From: Thiopontia sp964344135
GTDB lineage: Bacteria; Pseudomonadota; Gammaproteobacteria; GCF-002020875
NCBI GenBank assembly: GCA_964344135.1
Contig: CAYFMF010000001.1
Span: forward strand, 56,505 to 120,504
DNA length: 64,000 nt
Direction: 5' to 3'
The notes below the pieces were generated by a model. The model saw only the letters and a program-made list of their open reading frames with translations, made no database searches and was not told the DNA's origin. The position numbers and the translations under genes are program-made. Position 1 is the first letter of the stretch, and each line of letters starts with the position of its first letter. Positions 26,991 through 35,686 of this stretch are shown piece after piece.

Positions 26991-27089
26991 TTCCGGAAGC
27001 ACTGATTAAGGAACCACTGCTCTTCCTTCCCCCCAGCCCCCATCCAGACGTGTTCAGATGTTCCTTGTAACAATGAGTTCAATAGGATT

Positions 27090-27225
27090 GGTACTCCTGT
27101 CTGCGACACGCTCAAGCACATCATCTCCTTGGACCACCGCAAAGCGTGGCTTTGCAGGGTGGTGTCGCACGACTGTGGGCGTCCCTGCCCACAGACGGCC
27201 GCAGATCAGGAGTGCCAATACTTTT
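27090..27225 (+). repeat. Interspersed hairpin-rich repeat, copy 2
   Basis: Lies in the 430-base gene-free interval 26991-27420. It matches the minus strand of 12051-12182 along its length. The internal palindrome at 27173-27194 (arms CTGTGGGC and GCCCACAG) replaces the unrelated palindrome of copy 1 at the same place, so pairing is kept while sequence is not. A second hairpin, ACCACCGCAAAGC...GCTTTGCAGGGTGGT, spans about 27133-27163. The rest of the interval shows no gene apart from the terminator at 27372. Confidence 0.7.
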
Positions 27226-27371
27226 GAAACTATCCACGGCAATTCCGGGAAGATAGAGCCAACTCTCCATCTTGCTGGATTTTCTGGGGTAACAGGGAAT
27301 AACAGACGGTGCTCCGGATCAATCTATGGAAGAGCCTTCACTGCACCTCCTCCTCATTGCAGAGGGAGGCT

Positions 27372-27411
27372 CCACCCATCTCCGTTCTACACGGGGGTGG
27401 GTGTTTTTTTT
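27372..27411. terminator. Bidirectional-looking hairpin terminator
   Basis: CACCCATCTCCG and CGGGGGTGGGTG pair around a TTCTACA loop and are followed by eight T residues on the plus strand. On the minus strand it sits just after the response-regulator stop at 27421, so it probably ends the leftward island operon. Confidence 0.65.
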
Positions 27412-27420
27412 CTGCTGGAG

Positions 27421-28809
27421 TCATGGCTCCATATCATACTGGGCAATCAGCCGCCTCAGTCGCGGGCGTGATACCCCAAGAATCTCGCAGGTTCTCCCCT
27501 TGTGCCAGCCGGTGGCGTCCAGAACACGCAGAACATGCTCTCGCTCCACCTCCTGCAGGGAGCGGTTGATCAGGTCGGTTGCAGAGGCGGCCTGCTGCAG
27601 GGTCGAGTTGAGCGCATCGGTGGAGAGGTTGCCGGAGACAGCACTTCCACAGAGCCCCTCCGGGATCAGTTCGGGGGTGATGGAGTCTCCGGGTGAGAGT
27701 GCAACCAGCTTGGTCAGAAGATTTTCCAGCTCCCGGATATTTCCCGGCCAGTCATACTCCTGAAAGCAGTTCATCACCTCCATGCTGATCTGGTTGACAT
27801 TTCTTCCCAGCTCCCTGTTGATTCGATCCAACAGGTTGCGTACCAGATCCAGCAGATCCTCCTTGCGCTCTCTTAGTGGCGGAAGATGGATGGTCACCAC
27901 CTGCAGTCGGTAGAAGAGGTCCTCACGGAACTCCCCACTCTTTACCCGCTCCTCGAAGTTGATATTGGTGGCGGCAATGACCCGTGCATTGGTGGAGATG
28001 GGATGTTTTCCTCCAACCGGAATGAACTCCTTCTCCTGCAGAACGCGCAACAGCTTGGCCTGCATGTTGGGTGAGAGCTCTCCGATCTCATCCAGAAAGA
28101 TTGTGCCATCCTCAGCGAGCTCGAATTTCCCCGGCTGTCTTGAGACTGCGCCGGTAAAGGCCCCCTTCTCGTGGCCAAAAAGATCGGACTCCAGCAGGGT
28201 TTCGACCACGGCTGCACAGTTGACTGCAACAAAGGGCCCCTCCGTAAGTTCCCCCGCAGAGTGGATGGCATGGGCAACCAGCTCCTTGCCGGTGCCACTC
28301 TCACCTGTGATCAATACAGTGGCAGGGCTCCGTGCAACCATGCCGATGGTCTTGAATACCTCGCGCATTGCACTGCTGTGTCCAACCATGGTCGATCGAT
28401 TGGCTGGGGTAGAGGCGGGTTCTACCATCTGATCCTGTGTTGTATTCTGTGCCAGCAGCCTCTCGACAGCATGATCCAGTTCGTCCAGGTCAATGGGCTT
28501 GTGAATATAGTCATCCGCCCCATTCTGCATTGCCTGGATGGTGCTCTCCATGTCATGGAAGGCAGTGATCATGATGATGTGTGCCTTTGGGAAGGCAGAG
28601 GTAAAGTCCGGCAGCCCCTCCAGTCCGGTTCTTCCGGGCATCTGGATATCCAGGATGATGATCTCCGGGGCAGGGGACATTGCTGATCCGACTGAGAGCC
28701 CCTCATCTACACTATGACCGATGGAGATGGCATGACCCTGGGCACGAAAGTGGAGTTTCAGGGTTCTGCAGCTTGCATCGTCGTCATCAATAATCAGTAG
28801 GTTTGCCAT
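27421..28809 (-). CDS. NtrC-family sigma-54-dependent response regulator
   Basis: 462-residue transcription activator in the expected three parts. A receiver domain (1-120) carries the phospho-acceptor Asp in IILDIQMPG and Lys in DYIHKPID. An AAA+ domain (about 140-375) has Walker A GESGTGKE, the sigma-54 contact loop GAFTGA and Walker B IFLDEIGE. A Fis-type helix-turn-helix (about 420-460) reads ATGWHKGRTCEILGVSRPRL. It starts 8 bases after its kinase and must be its partner. The intact GAFTGA means it should activate sigma-54 promoters; three such candidates lie in this island. Confidence 0.92.
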   Translation of the reverse strand: MANLLIIDDDDASCRTLKLHFRAQGHAISIGHSVDEGLSVGSAMSPAPEIIILDIQMPGRTGLEGLPDFTSAFPKAHIIMITAFHDMESTIQAMQNGADDYIHKPIDLDELDHAVERLLAQNTTQDQMVEPASTPANRSTMVGHSSAMREVFKTIGMVARSPATVLITGESGTGKELVAHAIHSAGELTEGPFVAVNCAAVVETLLESDLFGHEKGAFTGAVSRQPGKFELAEDGTIFLDEIGELSPNMQAKLLRVLQEKEFIPVGGKHPISTNARVIAATNINFEERVKSGEFREDLFYRLQVVTIHLPPLRERKEDLLDLVRNLLDRINRELGRNVNQISMEVMNCFQEYDWPGNIRELENLLTKLVALSPGDSITPELIPEGLCGSAVSGNLSTDALNSTLQQAASATDLINRSLQEVEREHVLRVLDATGWHKGRTCEILGVSRPRLRRLIAQYDMEP

Positions 28810-28817
28810 AATTCAAC

Positions 28818-31541
28818 TCATTCAGTCTGCATTGTTGTTGAGGTTTGAATAAATGTCTCTGGAGTTTGTTCAAGGTTCTCCAGCTCTTCTGTCTGGGGCA
28901 GGTCACGTGACTCATGGTGGGTGGGCAGGGTGATGACGATGCAGGTGCCACGTCCTGGTTGCATGGCCATCTCTGCCGTCGGCTCTCCACCTTCCTGTAA
29001 CTGCTGTCTGGAGCCACTCCACTTGTTGCCCTCAATGGTAATGGTACCGTTGTGCTGTTCGATGATTCGCTTGACGATGGCCAGTCCAAGACCAGTCCCC
29101 TTGGCTCGCGAGGTGACAAAGGGCTCAAAGATGGTCTCCCTCTCCTCCCTCTTGATGCCGACTCCATTGTCACAGATTTCGAGCTGGATAAAGGATCCCT
29201 CTACATTGAGATCCATGCGTGCGTTGATAATGATTCTGGGACTCTCTGGTCTGGCCTCTTCAATGGCATGGATTGCGTTGCTTAACAGGTTGGTCAAAAC
29301 ACGTCGCATCTTGGTCTTGTCTACCTGAAGCGTAGGGAGTCCGGCGGGGTAGTGGGTGATGACCTGAATGTTGTTTTCGGAGACCTGCTTCTGGACCGTG
29401 TTGATCGCAGTCTCTGTCAGCTTGTCCAGATTGCCCCAGGAGAGGCTCAGCTCGTCCGGCCTGGAGTAGGCGAGCAGCCCCTCAAGAATCGACTCCATGT
29501 AGCGAATCTGTTGCAGTCCGATCTGGTGCAGCTCGATCTCCTCAGGATCACCCCCCTTCTTCCTGCTCAGGATCTGCAGCCCCATCTTGATCGATGAGAG
29601 TGGGTTGCGCAGGTCGTGGGCAACCATGCTGGACATGCGTCCCACCACAGCCAGCGTGCGCGCCTGCTCCAGCTCCTCCTTGCGCCTTGCTACCTCGTCC
29701 TCCAGCTGTTTGCGTGCAGTAATATCCTCCTTGACGGAGAGGAAGTGTGTGATCTCTCCCTCCTCGTTGCGGATGGGAGACATCAGGGCAGACTCCCAGT
29801 AGAGCTCACCATTTTTCTTGCGGTTATGGAGGATTCCACGCCACTCCTTTCCGCTGCCGATGGTCTGCCAGAGGTTTCGGTACTCCTCACGGGTGGTCTC
29901 ACCGGACTTGAGGATTCTGGGGTTCTTGCCAATCACCTCCTCGGAGCGGTATCCGGTCAACTGGGTGAATTTCGGGTTCACATATTCGATGTTTCCTGCT
30001 GCATCGGTGATGAGGATTACGGCAGGGCTCTGTTCTGCTGCTCGAGCCAGCTTGGTCAGCTCCTCTCGGGTCTGATGCTGTTCGGTGATATCCTGACCAA
30101 TGCAGGTGATGCTCTCAAGCTGATTGTGGTCATTGATGGTGGTGGTTGAGGTCCATGCGATCAGTCTCTTCTCACCACGGAAGTCAACGATGTGTGACTC
30201 ATGGTAGGTGGAGCCATGGCCACTATCCTCTCCCCCCAGAATCTGCTGGACTCCATCCATCCCCTCATCATCTGGAACAAAATTTCTGAACCAGTTCTTT
30301 CCGATGACATCACTGCGTCGCTTGCGCAGCAGATGGAGCAGGTAGTTGTTGCAGAAGAGGATGTTCCCATCGGGATCAATGGTCAGTGCGGCGAGGTGGA
30401 TCTCCTCCAGGGTGTCACGAAAGCGCAGCTCGTTGGCCTGCTGCATCTCGATCTCTTTTCTGTGCAGGGTGTTATGGGTCAGGATCCAGGAGAGGATGGC
30501 GGTGAAAATCAGGATTGCCGCATAGAGCGGACGGTTTTTCTGCAGGAAGCCAAGTGGTGTCGATTCCAGTTCATCAAGTGGCAGATGGGAGATGATCCGC
30601 CAGTTATACCGATCCAGCTCCGTTGTATTGATGACATGGTCGGTTGTGCCGGCCCGGATCTGTGCCAGTCGCAGGGGGTTGACGGTCAGGTAGGAGAAGA
30701 GGCCATGTCTGGTCACAAACTGCCCTGAACGGGAGGTATTCATCAGGCTCCACTCATCGCTGTACTGATGCCGGAAAGTGTCATTGGCCCGATCCAGCAT
30801 GAAACCCCACTCCCTCTCCGGGTTTGTGTGGCTGAGCCAGAAGCCATTGCTGTTGACCAGGTGGGCCCGGTCCGAGATGGAGGCCACTGAGCGCCTGAAG
30901 TTTTCGATCAGCTCGCTACCAAGATAGTTCAGTACAATCATCCCCTGGTGCCTGCCATCGGGGGAGTGGATGGGGGTTACAAAACGGATCACCGGCTTGT
31001 GGGGCAGCTCAATCTCAGCACCCTCGATATTGAGGTCCATCGGGGAGAGGTAGACCTCACCCTCCTGCAGCTCCAGCCCCTCCTGAACATAGTAGCGATC
31101 CGATTTGTTCTGTAACTCCTTGTCCGGTACCGATATCACCCCTCTGCCGGTGTAGTTTACGCGGCATAACTCAATGCCGGAGTTGTCGATATAGCGCAGC
31201 TGGTCATAGATCCCCTTGTTTTTTCCGAAGCTGAGGAAGATCTGGTTGATGGACTCCTTCTTCGCCGACTCATTGCCCTCACTGCCAAAGAGAAGCATAT
31301 CCATCTGCTCTGCAAGGAAGAGCAGGTCGGATACGATTCTGGAGATGTCTCCGGCCACCATCTTCTCTGCCAGCTCAATATGGAGCTGCTCGGCATTCTG
31401 GGTGGCCCCTCTTCGAATCTCATAGTCGGAGTAGAAGTGGATGGTGCCCGCCACAAACAGTATCAACAGCATCGGCAGGAAGAAGAGCAGGAACTGGCGT
31501 CCCTTTTCGAACAGTGAGGAGGCGTACTGATAGGTGGTCAT
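28818..31541 (-). CDS. Membrane sensor histidine kinase (Cache-like, PAS-PAS)
   Basis: 907-residue sensor kinase. A membrane helix (about 14-36), a large periplasmic domain of Cache type (about 37-335, with DQLRYIDNSGIELCRVNY and later RWRI-like beta strands), a second helix (about 340-360), two PAS domains (about 378-480 and 500-610), HisKA with AHDLRNPLSS and a HATPase domain with N-box NLLSNAIHA, DNGVGI and GTGLGLAI. The ATG overlaps the previous gene's stop (ATGA at 31538-31541); a TTG two codons upstream is less likely. The signal is unknown; iodate, an oxidant or a quinone-linked state are guesses from context. Confidence 0.88.
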   Translation of the reverse strand: MTTYQYASSLFEKGRQFLLFFLPMLLILFVAGTIHFYSDYEIRRGATQNAEQLHIELAEKMVAGDISRIVSDLLFLAEQMDMLLFGSEGNESAKKESINQIFLSFGKNKGIYDQLRYIDNSGIELCRVNYTGRGVISVPDKELQNKSDRYYVQEGLELQEGEVYLSPMDLNIEGAEIELPHKPVIRFVTPIHSPDGRHQGMIVLNYLGSELIENFRRSVASISDRAHLVNSNGFWLSHTNPEREWGFMLDRANDTFRHQYSDEWSLMNTSRSGQFVTRHGLFSYLTVNPLRLAQIRAGTTDHVINTTELDRYNWRIISHLPLDELESTPLGFLQKNRPLYAAILIFTAILSWILTHNTLHRKEIEMQQANELRFRDTLEEIHLAALTIDPDGNILFCNNYLLHLLRKRRSDVIGKNWFRNFVPDDEGMDGVQQILGGEDSGHGSTYHESHIVDFRGEKRLIAWTSTTTINDHNQLESITCIGQDITEQHQTREELTKLARAAEQSPAVILITDAAGNIEYVNPKFTQLTGYRSEEVIGKNPRILKSGETTREEYRNLWQTIGSGKEWRGILHNRKKNGELYWESALMSPIRNEEGEITHFLSVKEDITARKQLEDEVARRKEELEQARTLAVVGRMSSMVAHDLRNPLSSIKMGLQILSRKKGGDPEEIELHQIGLQQIRYMESILEGLLAYSRPDELSLSWGNLDKLTETAINTVQKQVSENNIQVITHYPAGLPTLQVDKTKMRRVLTNLLSNAIHAIEEARPESPRIIINARMDLNVEGSFIQLEICDNGVGIKREERETIFEPFVTSRAKGTGLGLAIVKRIIEQHNGTITIEGNKWSGSRQQLQEGGEPTAEMAMQPGRGTCIVITLPTHHESRDLPQTEELENLEQTPETFIQTSTTMQTE

Positions 31542-31870
31542 GCGCAACGCCCCCGAATCTCCAGCTCAACACGGTTCAGATAGTCCGGAATTGACTCCCC
31601 GGTCTGTCGGGGGACCAGAAACAGCAGTTTTGCGGCAATCAGGTAGGGCCTCCTGGAGTCATCTCCTGCCGGGCGCTGTTCGCGCAGGTCGGCCTCCAGA
31701 TAGTGCAGTGCCTTGTCGGGATCGCCACAGTAGCGCGGTAGCGAGACCTCATCGGCATACCACTCGATGGCGGAGGAGACCGACAGCATCAGCACCGCGA
31801 TCACTGCCACCAGTGGCATGATCTGCCTGATGGGAAAGCTCCCCTGATGTTGTTGGTCTCTGCTGCTCAT
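31538..31870 (-). CDS. Small single-pass membrane protein of unknown function
   Basis: 110 residues from the ATG at 31870, which overlaps the HemY-like stop by 4 bases; its own stop overlaps the kinase ATG by 4 bases. One hydrophobic helix (about 18-34, MPLVAVIAVLMLSVSSA) is followed by a probably periplasmic part with two Cys (YCGD and RGRC at the extreme C-terminus) that could form a disulfide. I recognise no family. Tight coupling on both sides suggests a role with the sensor kinase or with tetrapyrrole handling. Confidence 0.75.
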   Translation of the reverse strand: MSSRDQQHQGSFPIRQIMPLVAVIAVLMLSVSSAIEWYADEVSLPRYCGDPDKALHYLEADLREQRPAGDDSRRPYLIAAKLLFLVPRQTGESIPDYLNRVELEIRGRCA

Positions 31871-33318
31871 GAGGTCTGTGTGGCCCACCCTCTCTGCAGG
31901 GGTGGCTGCGCCCTCCTCTCTCTCAACGCTCTCTCCCGCAGGACAATCTCATCCGAAAGTTTTCTCCCCTCTGCGATGCGGTCCCGTACGGAGACACCTC
32001 CCATGTAGTTGGCGGCAATATGGAGTCCGCTGTAGGAGGATAGCAGTTTGTTCAGCTCTCTGATTCTGGCTGCGTAGTGGCCATGATAGAGGGGGAGGGC
32101 CTGCTGGTGGCGGTCAATTTGGACCATCTCCGGGGCACCCCGGATTCCGAGGATGGGGTTGAGCCCATCCAGAGACCTCTCCAGCGTCTCTGCGTCACTC
32201 CATGACTGCGCCTCGGGTTGACGTGCCCCTCCCAGATAGCTGGTAAGGAGTCTCTTTCCTGCTGGTGCACGATCTCTGAACAGGCTGCTCATCCAGATAT
32301 TGCCATTAAATGGCATTGCCTCCTGTTTTGGGGTGAGGAACCCTGTCCCATCCAGTGGGTGCTCTATCTGTCTGTGGTCGAAACCGGTGTGCAGAACAGT
32401 CAGTGGTGCATACTCGATTCCATTCAGCAGAGTGGCTGCCTCAGGAGAGAGAGGGGAGAGCAGGCTGGCGGTGATGGCTGCCGGGGTGCTCAAGATCAGG
32501 TGTTCCACCGAGCGTTCAATCTCACTGTTATCTGGAGCGGAGCGATCTTTCCCATGGACTCTCCACTTTGGGTTCTCCCTGGTGGAGCGAGAGTCGGCCT
32601 CAATTGAGCATGCCTCATGGTGGCTTCGGAATGTGATCCCCGGCTGTTGCGCCAGCTGCTCAATCAGTGTCGACATCCCCCCCTCAAAGGAGAAGGTTTC
32701 GGTGACGCAGGCACTCTTCTTGCGGTTGATCTTGTGGATCAGGGCGCCTGCAGTCAGGCTGCCATATTTTCTCTCCAGTGCGGTCAGTCGTCCCAGTGTC
32801 GACTCGGCATTGGCCAGGTCCGGGTCCGAGGCGAGGGTGCCGGAGACAAATGGATCCATCGCCTTCTCCAGCAGTTCACGACCGAATCGACGGGTGATGA
32901 ACTCGGTAACGGACTCATCCTCCCTGCCGCCACGAGGGATCAGGGGTTCAGCCATCATCCGCAGGCGCCCCCTCATGCTCCAGCTTTTTGAGAACAGGAG
33001 TCCCTTTATATCCATCGAGAGGGGGTTGAGCGCTCCATTATTGAGCAGGTAGCGGTTCTGCTCTGCAAGGGGGGCGCGGCTGCTCTTGAACGGCTCCAGC
33101 CCGCTCTCTGCAACCAGTTCGGCCACCTCGGGTCGAAAGTTGAGCAGCAGGGCAGCAGCCTGCTCCATCTGGTAACCCTCCTTGCGGGTTGTCCTGATCT
33201 TTCCGCCGGCGCGATTGTTCCGCTCCCAGACCTCGACCTCCATCCCGGCCTGACTGAGCCACCATGCGGTGGAGAGCCCTGAGATCCCACCGCCAATGAT
33301 CAACACCCTGCGACTCAT
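31867..33318 (-). CDS. HemY-type protoporphyrinogen/coproporphyrinogen oxidase
   Basis: FAD-dependent amine-oxidase-fold protein of 483 residues with the dinucleotide motif GGGISGLSTAWWLSQAG, the GGKIRT segment (about 41-46), a central FVSGTLASDPD stretch typical of protoporphyrinogen oxidases and a C-terminal GLHIAANYMGGVSVRDRIAEG, the second FAD contact of HemY. It would oxidise a porphyrinogen during haem synthesis. It is coupled by ATGA overlaps to an upstream radical SAM gene and a downstream small membrane protein, away from any general haem cluster, so it may serve a specialised haem. The substrate is inferred from the family. Confidence 0.85.
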   Translation of the reverse strand: MSRRVLIIGGGISGLSTAWWLSQAGMEVEVWERNNRAGGKIRTTRKEGYQMEQAAALLLNFRPEVAELVAESGLEPFKSSRAPLAEQNRYLLNNGALNPLSMDIKGLLFSKSWSMRGRLRMMAEPLIPRGGREDESVTEFITRRFGRELLEKAMDPFVSGTLASDPDLANAESTLGRLTALERKYGSLTAGALIHKINRKKSACVTETFSFEGGMSTLIEQLAQQPGITFRSHHEACSIEADSRSTRENPKWRVHGKDRSAPDNSEIERSVEHLILSTPAAITASLLSPLSPEAATLLNGIEYAPLTVLHTGFDHRQIEHPLDGTGFLTPKQEAMPFNGNIWMSSLFRDRAPAGKRLLTSYLGGARQPEAQSWSDAETLERSLDGLNPILGIRGAPEMVQIDRHQQALPLYHGHYAARIRELNKLLSSYSGLHIAANYMGGVSVRDRIAEGRKLSDEIVLRERALRERRAQPPLQRGWATQTS

Positions 33319-35444
33319 GACCGGGTCTCCGGAACGGCTGGATTTCTCTTTGAGGTACGGGGACGTTTCAGTTCCGACCTCATCTTCTCGAGCATCTCCC
33401 GGTCCAGGATCCCCAGCCCCTCTCCATTCTCACCCTGGTGCCCCTCGACATGGGTGCGGATGGTCTGGAACCGCTTCTCGGCCTGTGGATTGTCCCTGAG
33501 GCGGGGAACCCGCTCCCTGGCAATCTCCCAGGCATCAAAGTTGAGCTCCTCCATCCCGAAGCCGCGCAGGCGGCGTACCGCCTTCATCATTGCGCGGTTA
33601 CGGAATCGGGTCAGATCCTCGGAGCTGATCCGGGCCAGCCCCTCGCGACGGGCATTGAACTCGGCCGCCTTCTTGATTCCGGCACGGTTGAACTCGGGGG
33701 CACTCTCCACCCGCTGTAGTGCATCCGGCTCCCACTCCACCCCGGCGAGCTGGGTATCAATGATGCTCTTGATCTCCTCTGCAGTGACTCGGTTGGATTG
33801 TATCCGTTTGGCCTCTCGCTCGGCGGCCATCTCCAGGGTCGGTTTTACAAACAGCACCACCTGGGGCTGCTTCCCGGAGAGGAACTCATCCAGCATTCGG
33901 TCTGCCTCCTCCTCCCACTCCAGCTTGCGCCCGGGCTCATCCTCCGCCTCCAGCCGATCCAGCAGTTTGGTGTTGACCTCCAGTCTCCCCTCGGTACGAG
34001 CCACATCCTCGGCCACGGCACGTACCCCCTCACGCAGGAAGGAGGGGGTCTCATCCAGTCGCTGCTCTGCCTCGGCGGTCCACACCAGCTCTATTTCCCC
34101 GGAGGGGGAGGAGAGGGGCTCCTGGCCCCCAATCGGTTTGGGACCACTGCTACCGGGCCGTTTGGGCATATTTTTTCCAAAGCGCTGGCTGGAGAGCTCG
34201 GTCAGTACCTCGGAGGTGACCAGTGAAAGCCCCTGCTCCAGCACATGTTTCTCGGCCCGTTTCTTCACCATCTTGCGCAGGAATCCGGGAACCCGGCTGA
34301 GCCGTTTTGTGGCCTCTTCATTCCACTGGACCTCACCCTGCTGTGAGGTGTCGAGTGGCTGGATGACATGGTGAGACTCTCTGAAAGAGGTCGATAGAGT
34401 GCCCTGGGGAGCTGTACCCTGCTGCGGAACCCAGGAGCACCAGGGGTCGGCATCCATCAGTGTGCCCCCCATCGCCCTGGGCCGTGCACGGCAGCCGCCA
34501 CAGAGGATCTGGTACTCGCACTGCCCACACTTTCCGCCGAGGGTTGGATTTCTCAGCTGTTCGAAGCTCTCCGATTGATCCCAGATCGAGAGGAGACCCT
34601 GCTCACGGATATTTCCCTCCTCATTGGGGATGTAGGGGCAGGCGGTGACACCACCCTCCGGGGTGACCCGGCAGTAGTGGGTGCCGGCGATGCAGCCGCC
34701 CCCCTCATACCCCTCGGCCCGGGTCACCGGGCTGTTGGGGTCACTCTGGTAGGCGATGCGCTTGTAGTGGGGGGCACAGCGGGCACGGATCATCAGCTCC
34801 GGATTTTTCTGCTGGGCATCAATAATCTGGGTCAGTGCCTGCTCATAGCGCTGTGGGGTGATGTCGGACATCTTCTCGCCACGACCGGTACAGACCAGGA
34901 AGAAGATGTTCAGCAGGTGGGCACCCACCGACTTGGTGAACTCCACCATCCCGTCGATCTCATCGACATTCCCCTCGGTAATGGAGAAGTGGACCTGAAA
35001 GGGGAGATCGTGCCGGCGACAGGCATCCATCCCGGCCAGGGTCTTCTCCCAGCTGCCGGGGCAGCCACGGAACTGGTCATGAAATCCTGGATCAAGGGAG
35101 TCGACACTGATTCCGGCACCCATTGCACCAGCCGCCTTGAGGGATGCGACCCGTTGATCGCTCAGTAGCACCCCGTTGGTTCCAATGACAATCGAGAGTC
35201 CCAGCTTCGATCCATGCTCGACCAGCACCTCCAGATCCCTGCGCAGCAGCGGTTCACCACCGGTCAGAACCACCATGGTATCGGTGCTGCGCTCGGCAAT
35301 CTCACTCAGTAGCTCTCTCACCTCATCGGTCGACAGCTCTCCCTCGCTGCCATGCTGCAGGGTCTCTGCATCCAGATAGCAGTGGCTGCAGCTGAGATTG
35401 CAGCGCCGGGTGAGGTTGATGGCGAGGAGGAAGAGGTCGTTCAT
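33315..35444 (-). CDS. NirJ/AhbD-like radical SAM-SPASM protein with four PCP_red-like modules
   Basis: 709 residues. The N-terminal 370 form a radical SAM enzyme (C-x3-C-x2-C in RRCNLSCSHCYLD, residues 15/19/22; GGEPLLR) with a SPASM-like C-terminal cluster domain ending KCGQCEYQILCGGCRARP...DPWC, the pattern of the haem-synthesis enzymes NirJ and AhbD. After it come four modules of about 50 residues of the form W-x2-[ED]A-x2-R[LV]-x4-FxR...A...G...[IV]T-x-E, at about 377-425, 455-505, 510-570 and 580-630. These resemble the C-terminal domain of protochlorophyllide reductase subunit BchB. NirJ and AhbD do not normally carry it. It is coupled to the HemY-like gene, which points to tetrapyrrole chemistry. 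Confidence 0.82.
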   Translation of the reverse strand: MNDLFLLAINLTRRCNLSCSHCYLDAETLQHGSEGELSTDEVRELLSEIAERSTDTMVVLTGGEPLLRRDLEVLVEHGSKLGLSIVIGTNGVLLSDQRVASLKAAGAMGAGISVDSLDPGFHDQFRGCPGSWEKTLAGMDACRRHDLPFQVHFSITEGNVDEIDGMVEFTKSVGAHLLNIFFLVCTGRGEKMSDITPQRYEQALTQIIDAQQKNPELMIRARCAPHYKRIAYQSDPNSPVTRAEGYEGGGCIAGTHYCRVTPEGGVTACPYIPNEEGNIREQGLLSIWDQSESFEQLRNPTLGGKCGQCEYQILCGGCRARPRAMGGTLMDADPWCSWVPQQGTAPQGTLSTSFRESHHVIQPLDTSQQGEVQWNEEATKRLSRVPGFLRKMVKKRAEKHVLEQGLSLVTSEVLTELSSQRFGKNMPKRPGSSGPKPIGGQEPLSSPSGEIELVWTAEAEQRLDETPSFLREGVRAVAEDVARTEGRLEVNTKLLDRLEAEDEPGRKLEWEEEADRMLDEFLSGKQPQVVLFVKPTLEMAAEREAKRIQSNRVTAEEIKSIIDTQLAGVEWEPDALQRVESAPEFNRAGIKKAAEFNARREGLARISSEDLTRFRNRAMMKAVRRLRGFGMEELNFDAWEIARERVPRLRDNPQAEKRFQTIRTHVEGHQGENGEGLGILDREMLEKMRSELKRPRTSKRNPAVPETRS

Positions 35445-35460
35445 TATTCGTTAAAAAGCC

Positions 35461-35683
35461 GCAGCGTCTCGCGCAAAGGGGCCAAGGCGCAGAGGTTTGT
35501 AGGGTGTTTTCTTTGCAGGATATGTCAGATTAATTGTGTAGTTAACGGTCTTGATTCTGTAAGAGCTTAAGGAATCTAAAGGGTCTGCAAACTGGTTTGT
35601 GTCACCAAAGTGATTTTCAAGGCGAATATGGTCAATCGCCTTTCTTTGCGTCTTTGCATCTTTGCGTGAGGCGCTGTCGCTGT
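35461..35683. repeat. Inverted repeat element between the radical SAM and Usp genes
   Basis: The 242-base intergenic region has matching ends: GCAGCGTCTCGCGCAAAGG (from 35461) and a complementary CTTTGCGTGAGGCGCTGTCG near 35661-35680, each with nearby TTTGCGTC/AAGGCGC units. Such CGCAAAG-unit repeats are a common intergenic type in proteobacteria. The middle is AT-rich with no gene; any radical SAM promoter would lie here, but I see no sigma-54 site. Confidence 0.6.
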
Positions 35684-35686
35684 TGT

